A stretch of DNA of 64,000 nucleotides from Myxococcales bacterium (GTDB taxonomy: Bacteria > Myxococcota_A > Polyangia > Haliangiales > Haliangiaceae), in contig JAQBQE010000033.1 of NCBI GenBank assembly GCA_028287135.1, positions 124,001 to 188,000 on the forward strand, given 5' to 3'. The notes beneath the pieces were generated by a model. The model saw only the letters and a program-made list of their open reading frames with translations. It did not search any database and was not told the origin of the DNA. This document shows, piece after piece, positions 1 to 9,127 of this stretch. Each line of letters opens with the position of its first letter. Within the stretch, counting starts at the first letter, position 1. Both the position numbers and the translations under genes were made by a program.

Positions 1-1
1 C

Positions 2-331
2 TACCTCAACGGCACCGGCTGGTACCCGCGGACCAACCGGATCGCGCCGGCGACCCACTTCTTCGTCGAGGACCCGCAGTTCATCGAGGTCGAGGTCGAG
101 AACGCGCCGGGCGAGAAGCTCGATCTGCGCTCGGAGGTCCGCGCCACCCTCGGGCTCGAGCACCTGCGGCTCGCGACTGCCGAGCCCACCCCCGCAGGTA
201 TGCGGCTGCGGTTCGCGATCCCCCGCCCTCCGCGCGGGCTGCACGTCGTCTTCCTCGCGTTCGGTCCCGACACCCGGCTCGACCGAGGACAGTCCGACCT
301 CGTGCTGCGCCGCGTTCGCTGGCGCCAGTGA
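2..331 (+). CDS. C-terminal end of an unidentified protein
   Basis: The reading frame is open from base 2 to a TGA at 329-331 and gives 109 residues. The start lies outside the window. The sequence has normal high-GC third-position codon use and alternating hydrophobic/charged beta-like segments (FIEVEVEN, MRLRFAIPRPP, LHVVFLAF), with no membrane segment, so it looks like the soluble C-terminal part of a longer protein. I recognise no family. The next gene begins about 100 bases downstream on the same strand. Confidence 0.6.
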   Translation, partial: YLNGTGWYPRTNRIAPATHFFVEDPQFIEVEVENAPGEKLDLRSEVRATLGLEHLRLATAEPTPAGMRLRFAIPRPPRGLHVVFLAFGPDTRLDRGQSDLVLRRVRWRQ

Positions 332-431
332 GAACGTGTGGTGCGTTCTGCACCACCGGCACACACAGCGATGCCAGACGAGAAGCTGGCTCCTGCGTCA
401 GAGGATCCTTACAATCGAACGGAAGGTGGTG

Positions 432-2531
432 ATGGGGTCGACCCAGGAGAAGACGAAGGCCCTGGTCGTCGCCACGCGGTGCACGACCGTCGAGCAGTTC
501 GTCGCGACGTTCCACAAGTTCTGCGACGACTCGACGTTCTTCGTCTCGACCCTCGCCGAGCGGCCGGTCGGACTCGAGACCGCGTTCTCGATCCAGCTCG
601 AGGACAAGACACCCGTGCTCCGCGGGTTGTGCGAGGTCGTCGAGGCGTGGTCGACGCCGCTCAACCGGTTCGGGCGCCCGGGCGTTCGCCTCGCGGTGCG
701 GCGGCTGACCAACGAGAGCATGGTCGTGTTCAAGCAGCTGCAGGTCGCTCGCGTCGCCGCCGAGGCCGCCGCTGCCGCGAGCCCGCCGCCGGCACCTTCC
801 ACCGCGGTCGCACCACCAACCCCGCCAGCGCGGACGCCGATCCACACGCCGCCACCCACCCCGCGGTTCGATCCGCGCGTCAGCGAGGCGCCGTCGCTAC
901 CTCGGATCGGCACGACGCCCGCGAACGGCACGCCGATCGCCGCGGCCTCGGCGCCGGTCCGGGCCGCCGCGCATGGCACACCGACGGTGCCGGTCGCCAG
1001 GGTACCCCTGCTCTCGGTCGCACTTCCCACGCCAGCGCCCGTCGCGCGCGTCCTCGGCGCCATCGCCACATCGCCGGCGTCCAGACCCGCGCCCGGGTCG
1101 ATGGCCACGATGCAGCTGCCCACGATCATCCGGGCGCCTGAGCCCCCGCCGAGCGCACCACCGCCGAACGTCACGCCACCACCGCCGGCCGCCATCGCGC
1201 GTGGTTCATCACCGCGACCTCCGGAATCGACCACCGTGGTCGAGCCCGACCTCGCCGCGCCCGAGCCGATCGCTGCGAGCGATGAGCGGACGACGCCGGT
1301 CGCGGTCGAGTCGCGCACGCCGGGCTCGAGCTACGTGCTGCCGGCCAATCCGCTGATGAACCTGACCGATCAGTCGCTCGGCGGATTCATCGACTGCGCG
1401 CTCTACGAGGAGACGGGCAACTTCTTCCGCGCGCCCGGCTACGAGGACTCGCTCGTCGATATCGACGATGTCGCCGCGCCGCCACCGCCGGTGCTCGCGC
1501 CGGTCTCCGCGATCCGCACTGGCGAGCCGACCGCACCTCCCCACAACCTCTCGCCGTACGCATTCTCGCCGCCGAGCGAGCCGGCGATGCAGTTCGCGCC
1601 CGAGGCGACGCCGCTGCCGATGCTCGCGCCGCTCGCGGTGCCGGTCGCATCACGGTACTCGGAGCCGCTGTTCGCACCGGATGCCGCGCCGTACGCGCCG
1701 CCCCCGATGCCGACGGCGTCGGCCGCACCGGTCGACAGCACGGCAGCGATGTTCGCGATCCTGTCGCCGAGCCGCCGCCGGTGGCTCGTGATCGGTGGCG
1801 CGGCGGCAGGGCTCAGCCTGCTGGTCCTCGTGATCGTGCTCGCGAGCGGTGGTGGCGATCGCCCGTCGACGCCGCGCGTCGCCACGGCCTCGGCCGCGAC
1901 AGCGCCGTCGAAGCCCGAGCGCGCAGTGCCCACGCCGTCTCCGAGCACACCCGAGCCCGCCGCGACGCCCGCCACGGCTGCACCGGCTGTTGCAAAGGCG
2001 GCCACCTCGATGAGCGCGGCAGCGAAGGTCGCGACGCCGGCTGCCGCGGTCGACGCTGCCGACGAGGAGCTGGCCGCAGATCCCGGCGGACCTCCCGTCG
2101 TCGGCACGGGGCCGTGCCGGCTCACGGTGTCGAGCACACCCGCGGGGTCGATCGTCCGCGTCGATGACCAGGCGATCGGTCCCTCGCCGATCACGATCGA
2201 TGGTCCGTGCAAGCGCCGCAAGGTCGACGTCAAGCACCCGCGCTACGCGCTCGGGACGAAGTACGTGAACCTCGTCGCCGAGACCCCGACCGCGATCCAG
2301 GTCCCGCTCGCGAGACCCACGCATGCGATCACGATCGTGACGGTCCCGCCGGGCGCGACGATCTCGATCGCGGGCAATCGCGCGGGGACCAGCCCGACCT
2401 CGGTCAAGGTCATGGGCTTCACCCAGCTCAAGCTCAGCGTCGAGAAGAAGGGCTACAAGCCCGTCGTCCAGAAGGTCTACAGCAAGGTCGACCAGGACCG
2501 CGTGATGATCAAGCTCGTGCGCGGCAAGTAG
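432..2531 (+). CDS. PilZ-like N-domain / single TM / PEGA-repeat protein
   Basis: A 699-residue protein in three parts. Residues about 10-107 (ATRCTTVEQFVATFHKFCDD through ETAFSIQLEDKTPVLRG) match my recollection of the PilZ-like module found at the front of many myxobacterial regulators. Residues about 108-445 are a Pro/Ala-rich linker. One membrane helix lies at about 450-471 (WLVIGGAAAGLSLLVLVIVL). The C-terminus (about 558-698) carries two PEGA-type beta repeats (STPAGSIVRVDDQAIGPSPI and VPPGATISIAGNRAGTSP), usually cell-envelope binding. I chose the ATG at 432 because a GGAAGG ribosome site lies just upstream and the conserved domain starts a few residues later; a GTG at 336 would add 32 unconserved residues. 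The likely job is passing a cytoplasmic signal to the envelope; c-di-GMP binding is not supported because no RxxxR motif is evident. Confidence 0.85.
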   Translation: MGSTQEKTKALVVATRCTTVEQFVATFHKFCDDSTFFVSTLAERPVGLETAFSIQLEDKTPVLRGLCEVVEAWSTPLNRFGRPGVRLAVRRLTNESMVVFKQLQVARVAAEAAAAASPPPAPSTAVAPPTPPARTPIHTPPPTPRFDPRVSEAPSLPRIGTTPANGTPIAAASAPVRAAAHGTPTVPVARVPLLSVALPTPAPVARVLGAIATSPASRPAPGSMATMQLPTIIRAPEPPPSAPPPNVTPPPPAAIARGSSPRPPESTTVVEPDLAAPEPIAASDERTTPVAVESRTPGSSYVLPANPLMNLTDQSLGGFIDCALYEETGNFFRAPGYEDSLVDIDDVAAPPPPVLAPVSAIRTGEPTAPPHNLSPYAFSPPSEPAMQFAPEATPLPMLAPLAVPVASRYSEPLFAPDAAPYAPPPMPTASAAPVDSTAAMFAILSPSRRRWLVIGGAAAGLSLLVLVIVLASGGGDRPSTPRVATASAATAPSKPERAVPTPSPSTPEPAATPATAAPAVAKAATSMSAAAKVATPAAAVDAADEELAADPGGPPVVGTGPCRLTVSSTPAGSIVRVDDQAIGPSPITIDGPCKRRKVDVKHPRYALGTKYVNLVAETPTAIQVPLARPTHAITIVTVPPGATISIAGNRAGTSPTSVKVMGFTQLKLSVEKKGYKPVVQKVYSKVDQDRVMIKLVRGK

Positions 2532-2543
2532 CCGAGGCCAGGA

Positions 2544-5384
2544 TCAACGGATCGCGCGGATCGCAGGCGGCGCGGCGAGCGGCGGTGGCGCGAGGTGCGG
2601 CCGCGGTGGGTTCAACGTGTCCTCGTGAACGAACGTGAACGACCAGTTACTCGCGGACGGTAGCTTCGAGCGGATCTCGATGTCGCGCTCGCCCTCGTCG
2701 GCGTAGACCAGGATGCTGCGCGTGACCACCCGCTGCTGATCGCCCTCGACCTCGAGCGTCGCGCTGCCGTCGTTGACCGCGGTCCAGTAGGTTCCGGACA
2801 ACCGTGCGTGCAGGCGGATCCGGACCTCGGCGTTGCTCTCGTCGGGGGTGACGATGATCGCGGGCGTGTTGAAGCCCCAGCTCGGTGCCGCATCGTTGAG
2901 CGTCGCTGCCATCCCGTCGGTCGCGACCACGAGGCCGTCGCAGTAGTACGTCGCCTCGAGGCGGCTGTAGCCGCACGACTCCCACGCGCCCTCGCCGACC
3001 CGCGCGTCGACGGTCGCGGTCGCGCGCACGCCGGTGCCGAGCTCGAGGCTCTTCGTCACGCCTCGATCCTCGACGCAGCCGCGGACGAGCAGCACGAGGC
3101 AGAGCACCGGGATTCCGATCTGCGCAGCGAGATGGAGCAGTCGCGGCAACCGCTGGCGACCGCGCGCGAGCAGCCGCAGGACCCGGCGACGCGGGCGGCG
3201 GAGCGTCCACACCACGACCCCTGCGATCGCGCACAGCGCGGCCAGCATCGAGAACACGCGGCCTTTGCCGTCGGACGGCAGCGGTCCGTCGACGGTGAAC
3301 GTGGTGCGGCCGGGCGCGACCCATGCGCTGACGATGTGCAGCTTGCCGTCGGGGATCGAGGGCAGTGCATACACCGGCTGGTCGGCACCACTCGCGTGAC
3401 GGGCGCGCCACCGCGGGTAATAGCCGGTGCCGAGTGCGACCAGCACCGGCTCGGTGGTGCCGGTGACCTCGATCTCGACGGCGCGATCGTCGAGGCGCAG
3501 CACCTTGACCTCACCGGAGCCCTTCTCGATCCGCGCGAACTTCCCGTCCCACGTGGTGAGCTCGCGGATGTGATAGCTGCCGAGCGTGATCTCGGTCGCG
3601 GGGTCACCGAGCGTTGGCGACTTGTCGACGCCGATCGCCCAGCGCACGTTGAACCGGCGCAGACTGTCGTCGCCGAGGTTCTCGATCCGCTCGCGGAGCA
3701 GCAGGTCCGGCAACCACTGATCGTGGAACGTCGGCAGCCCGGTCTCCGCGGTGAGGTGCATCTGCTCGTGGGTGTCCTGCTCGAACACCGCGCGCGCCCA
3801 TGCGTCGGGCTTGATCTCGGCGACGTGCTCCCTCGCCCACGCGGTCAGCATCTGCCGGCCGAGCGGATCCGGTGCGATCGTGCGGGCGTCGTTGCTCGCG
3901 CGCTGCACGCCGTTCCACCACACGCCCGGGGCGACGCGGACGACCGCTCCACACATGATCCCGATCAGCGCGGCTGCGATCAGGCGCTGGCGCGTGCTCG
4001 CACCGATCCAGCCGCGCCGCGCGCTGGTGATGAACACCGCGATCCCGTAGGCGCCGGCTGCCGCGACGAACGGCCGCGCGAGCTGGGCGAGCCGCTCGGT
4101 GCCGAGCCGCGCGACGCCCTGCCCCGGCGCGAGATCGAACGCGAGATACGCCGCATCGCACAGGCCGATCAGCAGCACGAGCGCCGCCGCCGAGACGAAC
4201 ACCACCGTCGCGCGCCGCGACCACAGCCCCGCGAGGATGCCGAAGTAGCCGGCGTAGCCGAGCATCGCGTACGAGGTCACCGGCGACGGTGCCGCGAGCA
4301 GATCCTCGAGCAGCCGCCCCGGCGAGCGCAGCGCATTCGGGAAGTGCTGGCCGTAGGCGAGGATCCGCTCGGCGAGCGGCATCCACACCACGGAGCCGAG
4401 CGCGGCGCCGAGCGCGACGTGGCCGATCGCGACCAGTGCACGCCGCGGTGGGACGTCGGCCGCGAGCAGCGCCACCGCCGCGAGCGCGACGCACATCGAC
4501 GCCGCTGCGATCAACCCCGCGGGATGCGTGGCGGTGGCGAGCGCGACGGCGATCCAGATCGTGATCGACGCAGCGAGCCGCGGGCGCCGCAGCGCCGCGA
4601 GGACACCGACCGCGGCGATTGTCGCGAACGCGAGCGAGGTCGCGCTGTGGAGCAGTGCCCACTTGAACAGGCCGACGGTGCCGCCATGCGCGATCGCTCC
4701 ACTGTCGACGAGCGCGATCAGGCCGACGAGCAGCGCGACCGGCCTGGGTGCGATCCGCATCGCGATCACCGCGGTCATCACCGCGATCGTGACGTGGACG
4801 ACGACCGCCACGATCATCAGTGCGAGCGGCAGATCGTTCTCGAGCCCGAGCACGAGCGCGAGGTGCCCCACGACGAAGTAGGTCAGCGAAGGATAGAGCT
4901 CGAGCGGCGCATCGCCGGTCGACAGCGCGTGGTTCCACACCGGTACGTCGAAGCCCGGCAGCGACGGCATGATGTTCGCGAGCACCGCGTGCTGCGGGCC
5001 CCAGTCGCCCATCTGCCAGTCGGGCGCGACGGTCATCGCATCCCAGAACGTGGTCAGCCCCGCGGCCACCACGATCGTGATGACCATCGCGGCGGTGATA
5101 TCGCTCGGTGGCTTTCGCAGGTAGCCCGGCGCGTGCGGCCACAGCAGCGCGACCCCGATCCCGAGCGCGCCGCCGATCACCATCAGCCCGATCGCACCCG
5201 ACGACCGCGCCGGGAACAGCAGCGCGAGCAGCAGACCGCACACGAGCAGCTGAACGCCGGGCCGACCCGCGATCGCGCGCCAGCCTCCTGTATCGCCCGA
5301 ACCACGGTGAACCTCGCCCGTCCCCCGCTCGGCGGGCTGGTCGCCGCGCGGCTCCGCGGGTTTCACCACAGCCCCGCGTAACAC
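2544..5384 (-). CDS. Large multi-pass membrane protein, PTPS-related/glycosyltransferase-like
   Basis: About 946 residues. From residue ~45 to ~520 there are roughly a dozen hydrophobic helices; a further pair sits near 690-760. A conserved-looking loop after the second helix (DWGPQHAVLANIMPSLPGFD, then WNHALSTGDAPLELYPSLTY) resembles the lumenal loop of the 6-pyruvoyl-tetrahydropterin-synthase-related membrane family and of GT-C sugar transferases, where an acidic residue after TM1 is catalytic. The C-terminus is a soluble beta-rich region. It converges tail to tail with the PEGA gene, 12 bases apart. The start is uncertain: a GTG at 5384 is used here, and two further GTG codons lie five and six codons on. 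An envelope sugar-transfer role is inferred; the substrate is unknown. Confidence 0.75.
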   Translation of the reverse strand: MLRGAVVKPAEPRGDQPAERGTGEVHRGSGDTGGWRAIAGRPGVQLLVCGLLLALLFPARSSGAIGLMVIGGALGIGVALLWPHAPGYLRKPPSDITAAMVITIVVAAGLTTFWDAMTVAPDWQMGDWGPQHAVLANIMPSLPGFDVPVWNHALSTGDAPLELYPSLTYFVVGHLALVLGLENDLPLALMIVAVVVHVTIAVMTAVIAMRIAPRPVALLVGLIALVDSGAIAHGGTVGLFKWALLHSATSLAFATIAAVGVLAALRRPRLAASITIWIAVALATATHPAGLIAAASMCVALAAVALLAADVPPRRALVAIGHVALGAALGSVVWMPLAERILAYGQHFPNALRSPGRLLEDLLAAPSPVTSYAMLGYAGYFGILAGLWSRRATVVFVSAAALVLLIGLCDAAYLAFDLAPGQGVARLGTERLAQLARPFVAAAGAYGIAVFITSARRGWIGASTRQRLIAAALIGIMCGAVVRVAPGVWWNGVQRASNDARTIAPDPLGRQMLTAWAREHVAEIKPDAWARAVFEQDTHEQMHLTAETGLPTFHDQWLPDLLLRERIENLGDDSLRRFNVRWAIGVDKSPTLGDPATEITLGSYHIRELTTWDGKFARIEKGSGEVKVLRLDDRAVEIEVTGTTEPVLVALGTGYYPRWRARHASGADQPVYALPSIPDGKLHIVSAWVAPGRTTFTVDGPLPSDGKGRVFSMLAALCAIAGVVVWTLRRPRRRVLRLLARGRQRLPRLLHLAAQIGIPVLCLVLLVRGCVEDRGVTKSLELGTGVRATATVDARVGEGAWESCGYSRLEATYYCDGLVVATDGMAATLNDAAPSWGFNTPAIIVTPDESNAEVRIRLHARLSGTYWTAVNDGSATLEVEGDQQRVVTRSILVYADEGERDIEIRSKLPSASNWSFTFVHEDTLNPPRPHLAPPPLAAPPAIRAIR

Positions 5385-5472
5385 GCGCGCCCGAGCGGGA
5401 CGAGGGAGCGAACGACGTTTCCGGTCCAGAACCTCGCGTGGGCTCGTCGTAGCGGTCTGGTAAAGTCACTGT

Positions 5473-6078
5473 ATGGTCGACAACCACCGCCGCGCGACCT
5501 ATCAGGATGTGCTCGACGCGCCCGAGCACCAGATCGCCGAGATCATCGACGGCGAGCTGATCCTCTCGCCGCGACCGGGTGGATCCCATGCGTCGGTCAC
5601 GTCCATGCTCGGGGCAGCGCTTGTTCCTCCGCTGTGTCACGGCGAACAGGGACCCGGCGGCTGGCTGATCCTCGACGAGCCCGAGCTCCATCTGGGCGAC
5701 CGGATCCTGGTTCCTGATCTCGCGGGGTGGCGTACGTCCAGGCTTCCCCACGTGCCCGACGAAGCGTTCTTCACGGTCGTGCCCGATTGGATCTGCGAGG
5801 TCGCATCGAAGTCGACCGAGAAGCTCGACCGCAAGCGCAAGCTTCCGGTCTATGCGAGCGCGGGGGTCTCCCACGCATGGCTGATCCAGCCTCGGATCCG
5901 TACACTCGAGGTGTTCCGACTGGTGGGTGGCTTGTGGACCGTGATCGCTGTCCACACCGACGATGACAAGGTTCGTGCCGAACCGTTCGACGCGATCGAG
6001 ATCGATCTCGCGAAGCTGTGGTGGGGGATGCCGATTCGCGCGTCGGAACCCTACGGCTTCGGCGAGCTCGAGTACTGA
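5473..6078 (+). CDS. Uma2-family (DUF820) putative restriction-like nuclease
   Basis: A 201-residue protein of usual length for the Uma2 family, a PD-(D/E)XK-fold group abundant in cyanobacteria and myxobacteria. Visible core elements are E..DGELILSPRPG near residue 26, the acidic VPDLAGWR at about 80, then PDWICEVASKST and KLPVYASAGVSHAWLIQP, which hold the D...ExK-like nuclease residues and the family's YAxxGVxxxWLI signature. It stands alone between a membrane protein on the other strand and a flippase gene. The cellular function of the family is unsettled; a link to transposases or defence is only suggested in the literature and nothing here adds to it. The ATG at 5473 lacks an obvious ribosome site. 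Confidence 0.88.
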   Translation: MVDNHRRATYQDVLDAPEHQIAEIIDGELILSPRPGGSHASVTSMLGAALVPPLCHGEQGPGGWLILDEPELHLGDRILVPDLAGWRTSRLPHVPDEAFFTVVPDWICEVASKSTEKLDRKRKLPVYASAGVSHAWLIQPRIRTLEVFRLVGGLWTVIAVHTDDDKVRAEPFDAIEIDLAKLWWGMPIRASEPYGFGELEY

Positions 6079-6129
6079 CGCGGCGTCGCTGGGGCACGCA
6101 CGCCAGGCACCTCCGGGTATGCTGCGGCC

Positions 6130-7047
6130 GTGAAGCTGCGCCTCGGGTTCGTGCTGCGCGTGCTCGGCACGGCCGCGGGCCTCGCGTACATCGCCACGCG
6201 CGTCGACCTCGACGCGGCGAGCACCGCGCTCCGGACGATCCCGTACGCGACGTTCGCCGCGGTGATCGCCCTCGTCGCTGCGAACGTCGTCGTCGGGGCG
6301 CTGCGCTGGCGCGTGCTGATGCGCGCGTACGGGGCGACGGTGATTCCCGCGCTGCCGCGGCTCGTCTACCTCTACTTCGTCGCGTTCTTCTACAACAACT
6401 ACCTACCGGGCGCGGTCGCCGGCGATGTCGGGCGCGGCGTGGTGACGCGGGATGCGTTCGTCGCGGAAGGCGCGACCGGAGCGCTCGCCGTGGTCCTCGT
6501 CGAGCGCGCACTCGGGCTGTTCGCACTGTTCGCGCTGCTCGCGGTCGGGCTCGCCACCGCGGGCGATGCGATCGACACCCGCGATCTGTGGCTGTGGACG
6601 GCGCTCGGCTGCGTCGGGTCGTGCGTGCTCGTGATCGGGATCGCCGCCGCGCGCCGGCTCGCGCCCTACCTGCCGAAGTTCCTCGCGACGTACGCGACCC
6701 GGCTCCCCGAGCTGCGCGATCGCGGCGCATTCGTGATCGCAGCGCTGCTGTCGATCGGGACGCAGGCGCTGATCGCCGCCGCCGGCTGGCTGTTGCTCGC
6801 CGCGCTCGCGCCGATCGATCTCGCATCGTCGCTGCTCGTAGTCCCCCTCGCGGCGGCCACCACGTTCTTGCCGATCACCGTCGGTGGGGCCGGCGCTCGC
6901 GAGGCGGTCTACGTCGCGCTGTGCGGCCGGCTGTTCGGGATGCCCGAGGCCGACGCGCTCGCTGCCTCGCTCGGGCTGTGGCTCGCCCACCTCGTCGTGG
7001 GGGGCGCCGGCGGCCTCGCCCAGCTCGCTGCTCGTCGTCGTCCTTGA
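6130..7047 (+). CDS. YbhN/LPG-synthase-TM (UPF0104) flippase-like membrane protein
   Basis: A 305-residue inner-membrane protein with about eight hydrophobic segments. It has the family's typical stretch FVAFFYNNYLPGAVAGDVGR near residue 85-105, preceded by LRWRVLMRAYG, and a late VGGAGAREAVYVAL motif. These are hallmarks of the lysylphosphatidylglycerol synthase transmembrane region and AglD/YbhN-like family, often sitting with glycosyltransferases and polyprenyl-lipid steps. The start is a GTG at 6130. The downstream PIG-L lipoprotein begins 31 bases after its stop, so the two may be co-transcribed in a small glycolipid set. No soluble synthase domain follows, so aminoacyl-PG synthesis is not expected. 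Confidence 0.88.
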   Translation: MKLRLGFVLRVLGTAAGLAYIATRVDLDAASTALRTIPYATFAAVIALVAANVVVGALRWRVLMRAYGATVIPALPRLVYLYFVAFFYNNYLPGAVAGDVGRGVVTRDAFVAEGATGALAVVLVERALGLFALFALLAVGLATAGDAIDTRDLWLWTALGCVGSCVLVIGIAAARRLAPYLPKFLATYATRLPELRDRGAFVIAALLSIGTQALIAAAGWLLLAALAPIDLASSLLVVPLAAATTFLPITVGGAGAREAVYVALCGRLFGMPEADALAASLGLWLAHLVVGGAGGLAQLAARRRP

Positions 7048-7078
7048 CCGCCCACAGCTGCCCGGCAAGACTGCGGAC

Positions 7079-9127
7079 GTGCGGTGGTCCGTGGTCCTGC
7101 TCGTTGCCTCCGTCGGGTGCGGCGAGGACCTGCTGCCCGACGGCCCCGAGCTCGTGCCAGCGGCCCACCTGACGATCGTCGCGCATCAGGACGATGACCT
7201 GCTGTTCATGCAACCCGACCTCGCCGACGTCGCGGATCGACGCGCAGGGTTGACCAACGTCTACGTCACCGCGGGTGATGGGGGCGGCGGGCTCGAGACC
7301 GCGGCGAAGCGCTACCGCGGTCTGCAGGAGGCGTATGCCGAGGCCGCCGGGGTGACGAGCACCTGGACGTGCGGCGTGATCGAGCTCGCGGGACATGCGG
7401 CCGATCACTGCCGGCTCGCCGGCGCCCCGATCTCGCTCGTGTTCCTCGGCTACCCCGACGGCGGCAAGGAGGGAGAGAAGCCCGACAGCTTGCTCCACCT
7501 GTTCGATGGCTCGGTGACAAATGTCGAGACGATCGCGCGCAGCCCTGCGCACTACGACCAGGCCGGCTTGATCGCGACCGTCGCCGAAACGATCCGGATC
7601 ACCGAGCCGAGCACGATCCGCACGCTCGAGGTCTCTGCCACCCACGGTCGCGATCATGCCGATCACATGATCGCCGGCGCGCTCACCGTGCTCGCGGCCG
7701 CGCAGCACGGCTACACCGGCGAGCTGCTGGCGTTCCGCGGCTACGCGATCGAGAACGAGCCCGAGAATGTCTCCGGTGCCCTGTACGCGCGGTCCGCGAA
7801 CAACCTCGCGCACTACGAGGCATGCGCCACCGGCTGCGGCGCGTGCGGGACCGCGTGCGCGATCGACACGCAGCCAGCGCACGCGATCTGGTTGCACCGG
7901 CGCTACGCGGTGGGCCTGCGCCGAGCGGTGACCGGCGCGCTCCGTCACGACGGCCGCTGCGTGCACCTCGATGCGACGAGCGGAACGCTCGGTCTCGACC
8001 CCAGCTGCACAAGCCCCGATCTCGTCGAGCTCACGCTCGCGGGCGAGCTTCGCGTCGGTGGTGCGTGCGTCGCCGTCGATCCCGCGGGGACGCTGGTCGC
8101 AGCGGCGAGCTGCGAACCGAGCGCGGCCACCTGGTTCTCGCTCGACGACGAAGGCCATCTGTGGAGCGGCGCACCGCTGGCGCCCGAGCTCGTGTCGCCG
8201 CGGCATCACCTGGGCTGCCTTGCGACCACCGGTGACCGGCTCGCGATCCGTGCATGCGGCGAGGGCGATGCGCCGACCTGGGTGATCTCGCACGCGCCGA
8301 TCACGATGCCACGGCCGAGCTGGCTGCCGGCAGCGGGACGCGCGGCCGCGATCTCGCTCGATCGGCTGTTCACGGTCGTCAACGGCGAGCTGCTCGAGGC
8401 ACCGGGCACGACGCTCGGGTTCGCGGCTCCCGTCGTGCGCGGTGCATTCCCGGTCGAGCCCGAGAGCCTGATCGTCGGCCTCATCGAGGCCGGCGCCGTT
8501 CTCGCGTGCGGCCGCAGCCCCACGGGGATCCTGTGCGGGGCGGTGTCCACGCCGGAGCCGTTCACGTTCGAGCGCTGGTCACCGGCGTTCGCGCGCAGCG
8601 GACCGGCGACCGCCAGCGATCGCTCGCTCGGCGCGTTCGGCGACACGATCTGCGGGCTGTCCGACGAGGGCGCGATCTGTACGCCACGGGGCTCTTCGCT
8701 GGTCTCGACGGTGCGCTCGCCATGGCCCGAGCCCGACCAGCCGCTGTGGATGGCCAACCTCGATGCGGATCCCGAGATCGACTGGTGCGCCGCCACCCCG
8801 ACCGGGCTCGCCTGCGGTCGCGCCTCGGATCATGCGCTGACCACCGACGGTGTGCCGTGGAGCTTCTCGCGCGAGGGTGCGGTCGAGCCGGTCCCGACGA
8901 ATGCATCGCTCACCGCGCTGCGCGACATCGACGGAGATCACCGCGCGGATCTGTGCACCGTCGAGGGGCGCGAGATCCTGTGCGCGCGCAGCCAGGGCCA
9001 CGGCTTTGGCCCGCGGTTCTCGATCGGGACGCTCCCCGCAGGCGCGCCGGCGACCGGGCTGTGGTTTCACCTCGGTCGCGCGTGCGTCGACGACGGCGCG
9101 ACCCTCACCTGCATTCCCCTGCCCTAG
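7079..9127 (+). CDS. PIG-L family deacetylase fused to a beta-repeat domain, possible lipoprotein
   Basis: 682 residues from the GTG at 7079. The N-terminus MRWSVVLLVASVGCG looks like a short lipoprotein signal with Cys14, although the lipobox is imperfect (S-V-G-C). The PIG-L domain (about 28-290) shows the metal motif AHQDDD at residues 35-40 and the second metal region THGRDHADH; PIG-L enzymes remove N-acetyl groups from GlcNAc-type substrates. A Cys-rich patch (CATGCGACGTACAID) and about 350 residues of beta-repeat sequence follow, with an FG-GAP/VCBS-like repeat (DIDGDHRADLC) near the end. No other start exists close to the signal. The stop overlaps that of gshB on the other strand, the two TAG codons sharing the palindrome CTAG at 9124-9127. 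Confidence 0.85.
   Translation: MRWSVVLLVASVGCGEDLLPDGPELVPAAHLTIVAHQDDDLLFMQPDLADVADRRAGLTNVYVTAGDGGGGLETAAKRYRGLQEAYAEAAGVTSTWTCGVIELAGHAADHCRLAGAPISLVFLGYPDGGKEGEKPDSLLHLFDGSVTNVETIARSPAHYDQAGLIATVAETIRITEPSTIRTLEVSATHGRDHADHMIAGALTVLAAAQHGYTGELLAFRGYAIENEPENVSGALYARSANNLAHYEACATGCGACGTACAIDTQPAHAIWLHRRYAVGLRRAVTGALRHDGRCVHLDATSGTLGLDPSCTSPDLVELTLAGELRVGGACVAVDPAGTLVAAASCEPSAATWFSLDDEGHLWSGAPLAPELVSPRHHLGCLATTGDRLAIRACGEGDAPTWVISHAPITMPRPSWLPAAGRAAAISLDRLFTVVNGELLEAPGTTLGFAAPVVRGAFPVEPESLIVGLIEAGAVLACGRSPTGILCGAVSTPEPFTFERWSPAFARSGPATASDRSLGAFGDTICGLSDEGAICTPRGSSLVSTVRSPWPEPDQPLWMANLDADPEIDWCAATPTGLACGRASDHALTTDGVPWSFSREGAVEPVPTNASLTALRDIDGDHRADLCTVEGREILCARSQGHGFGPRFSIGTLPAGAPATGLWFHLGRACVDDGATLTCIPLP

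Noticed and set aside
2808..5381. 857-residue plus-strand frame opposite the membrane protein
   Set aside because: It is rich in Arg/His/Asp/Gln and has no domain; the opposite strand has convincing membrane helices. High GC makes such antisense frames common here.
5473..6078. Uma2 protein as part of a defence island
   Set aside because: No other defence or mobile genes are adjacent; the family is scattered singly in such genomes.
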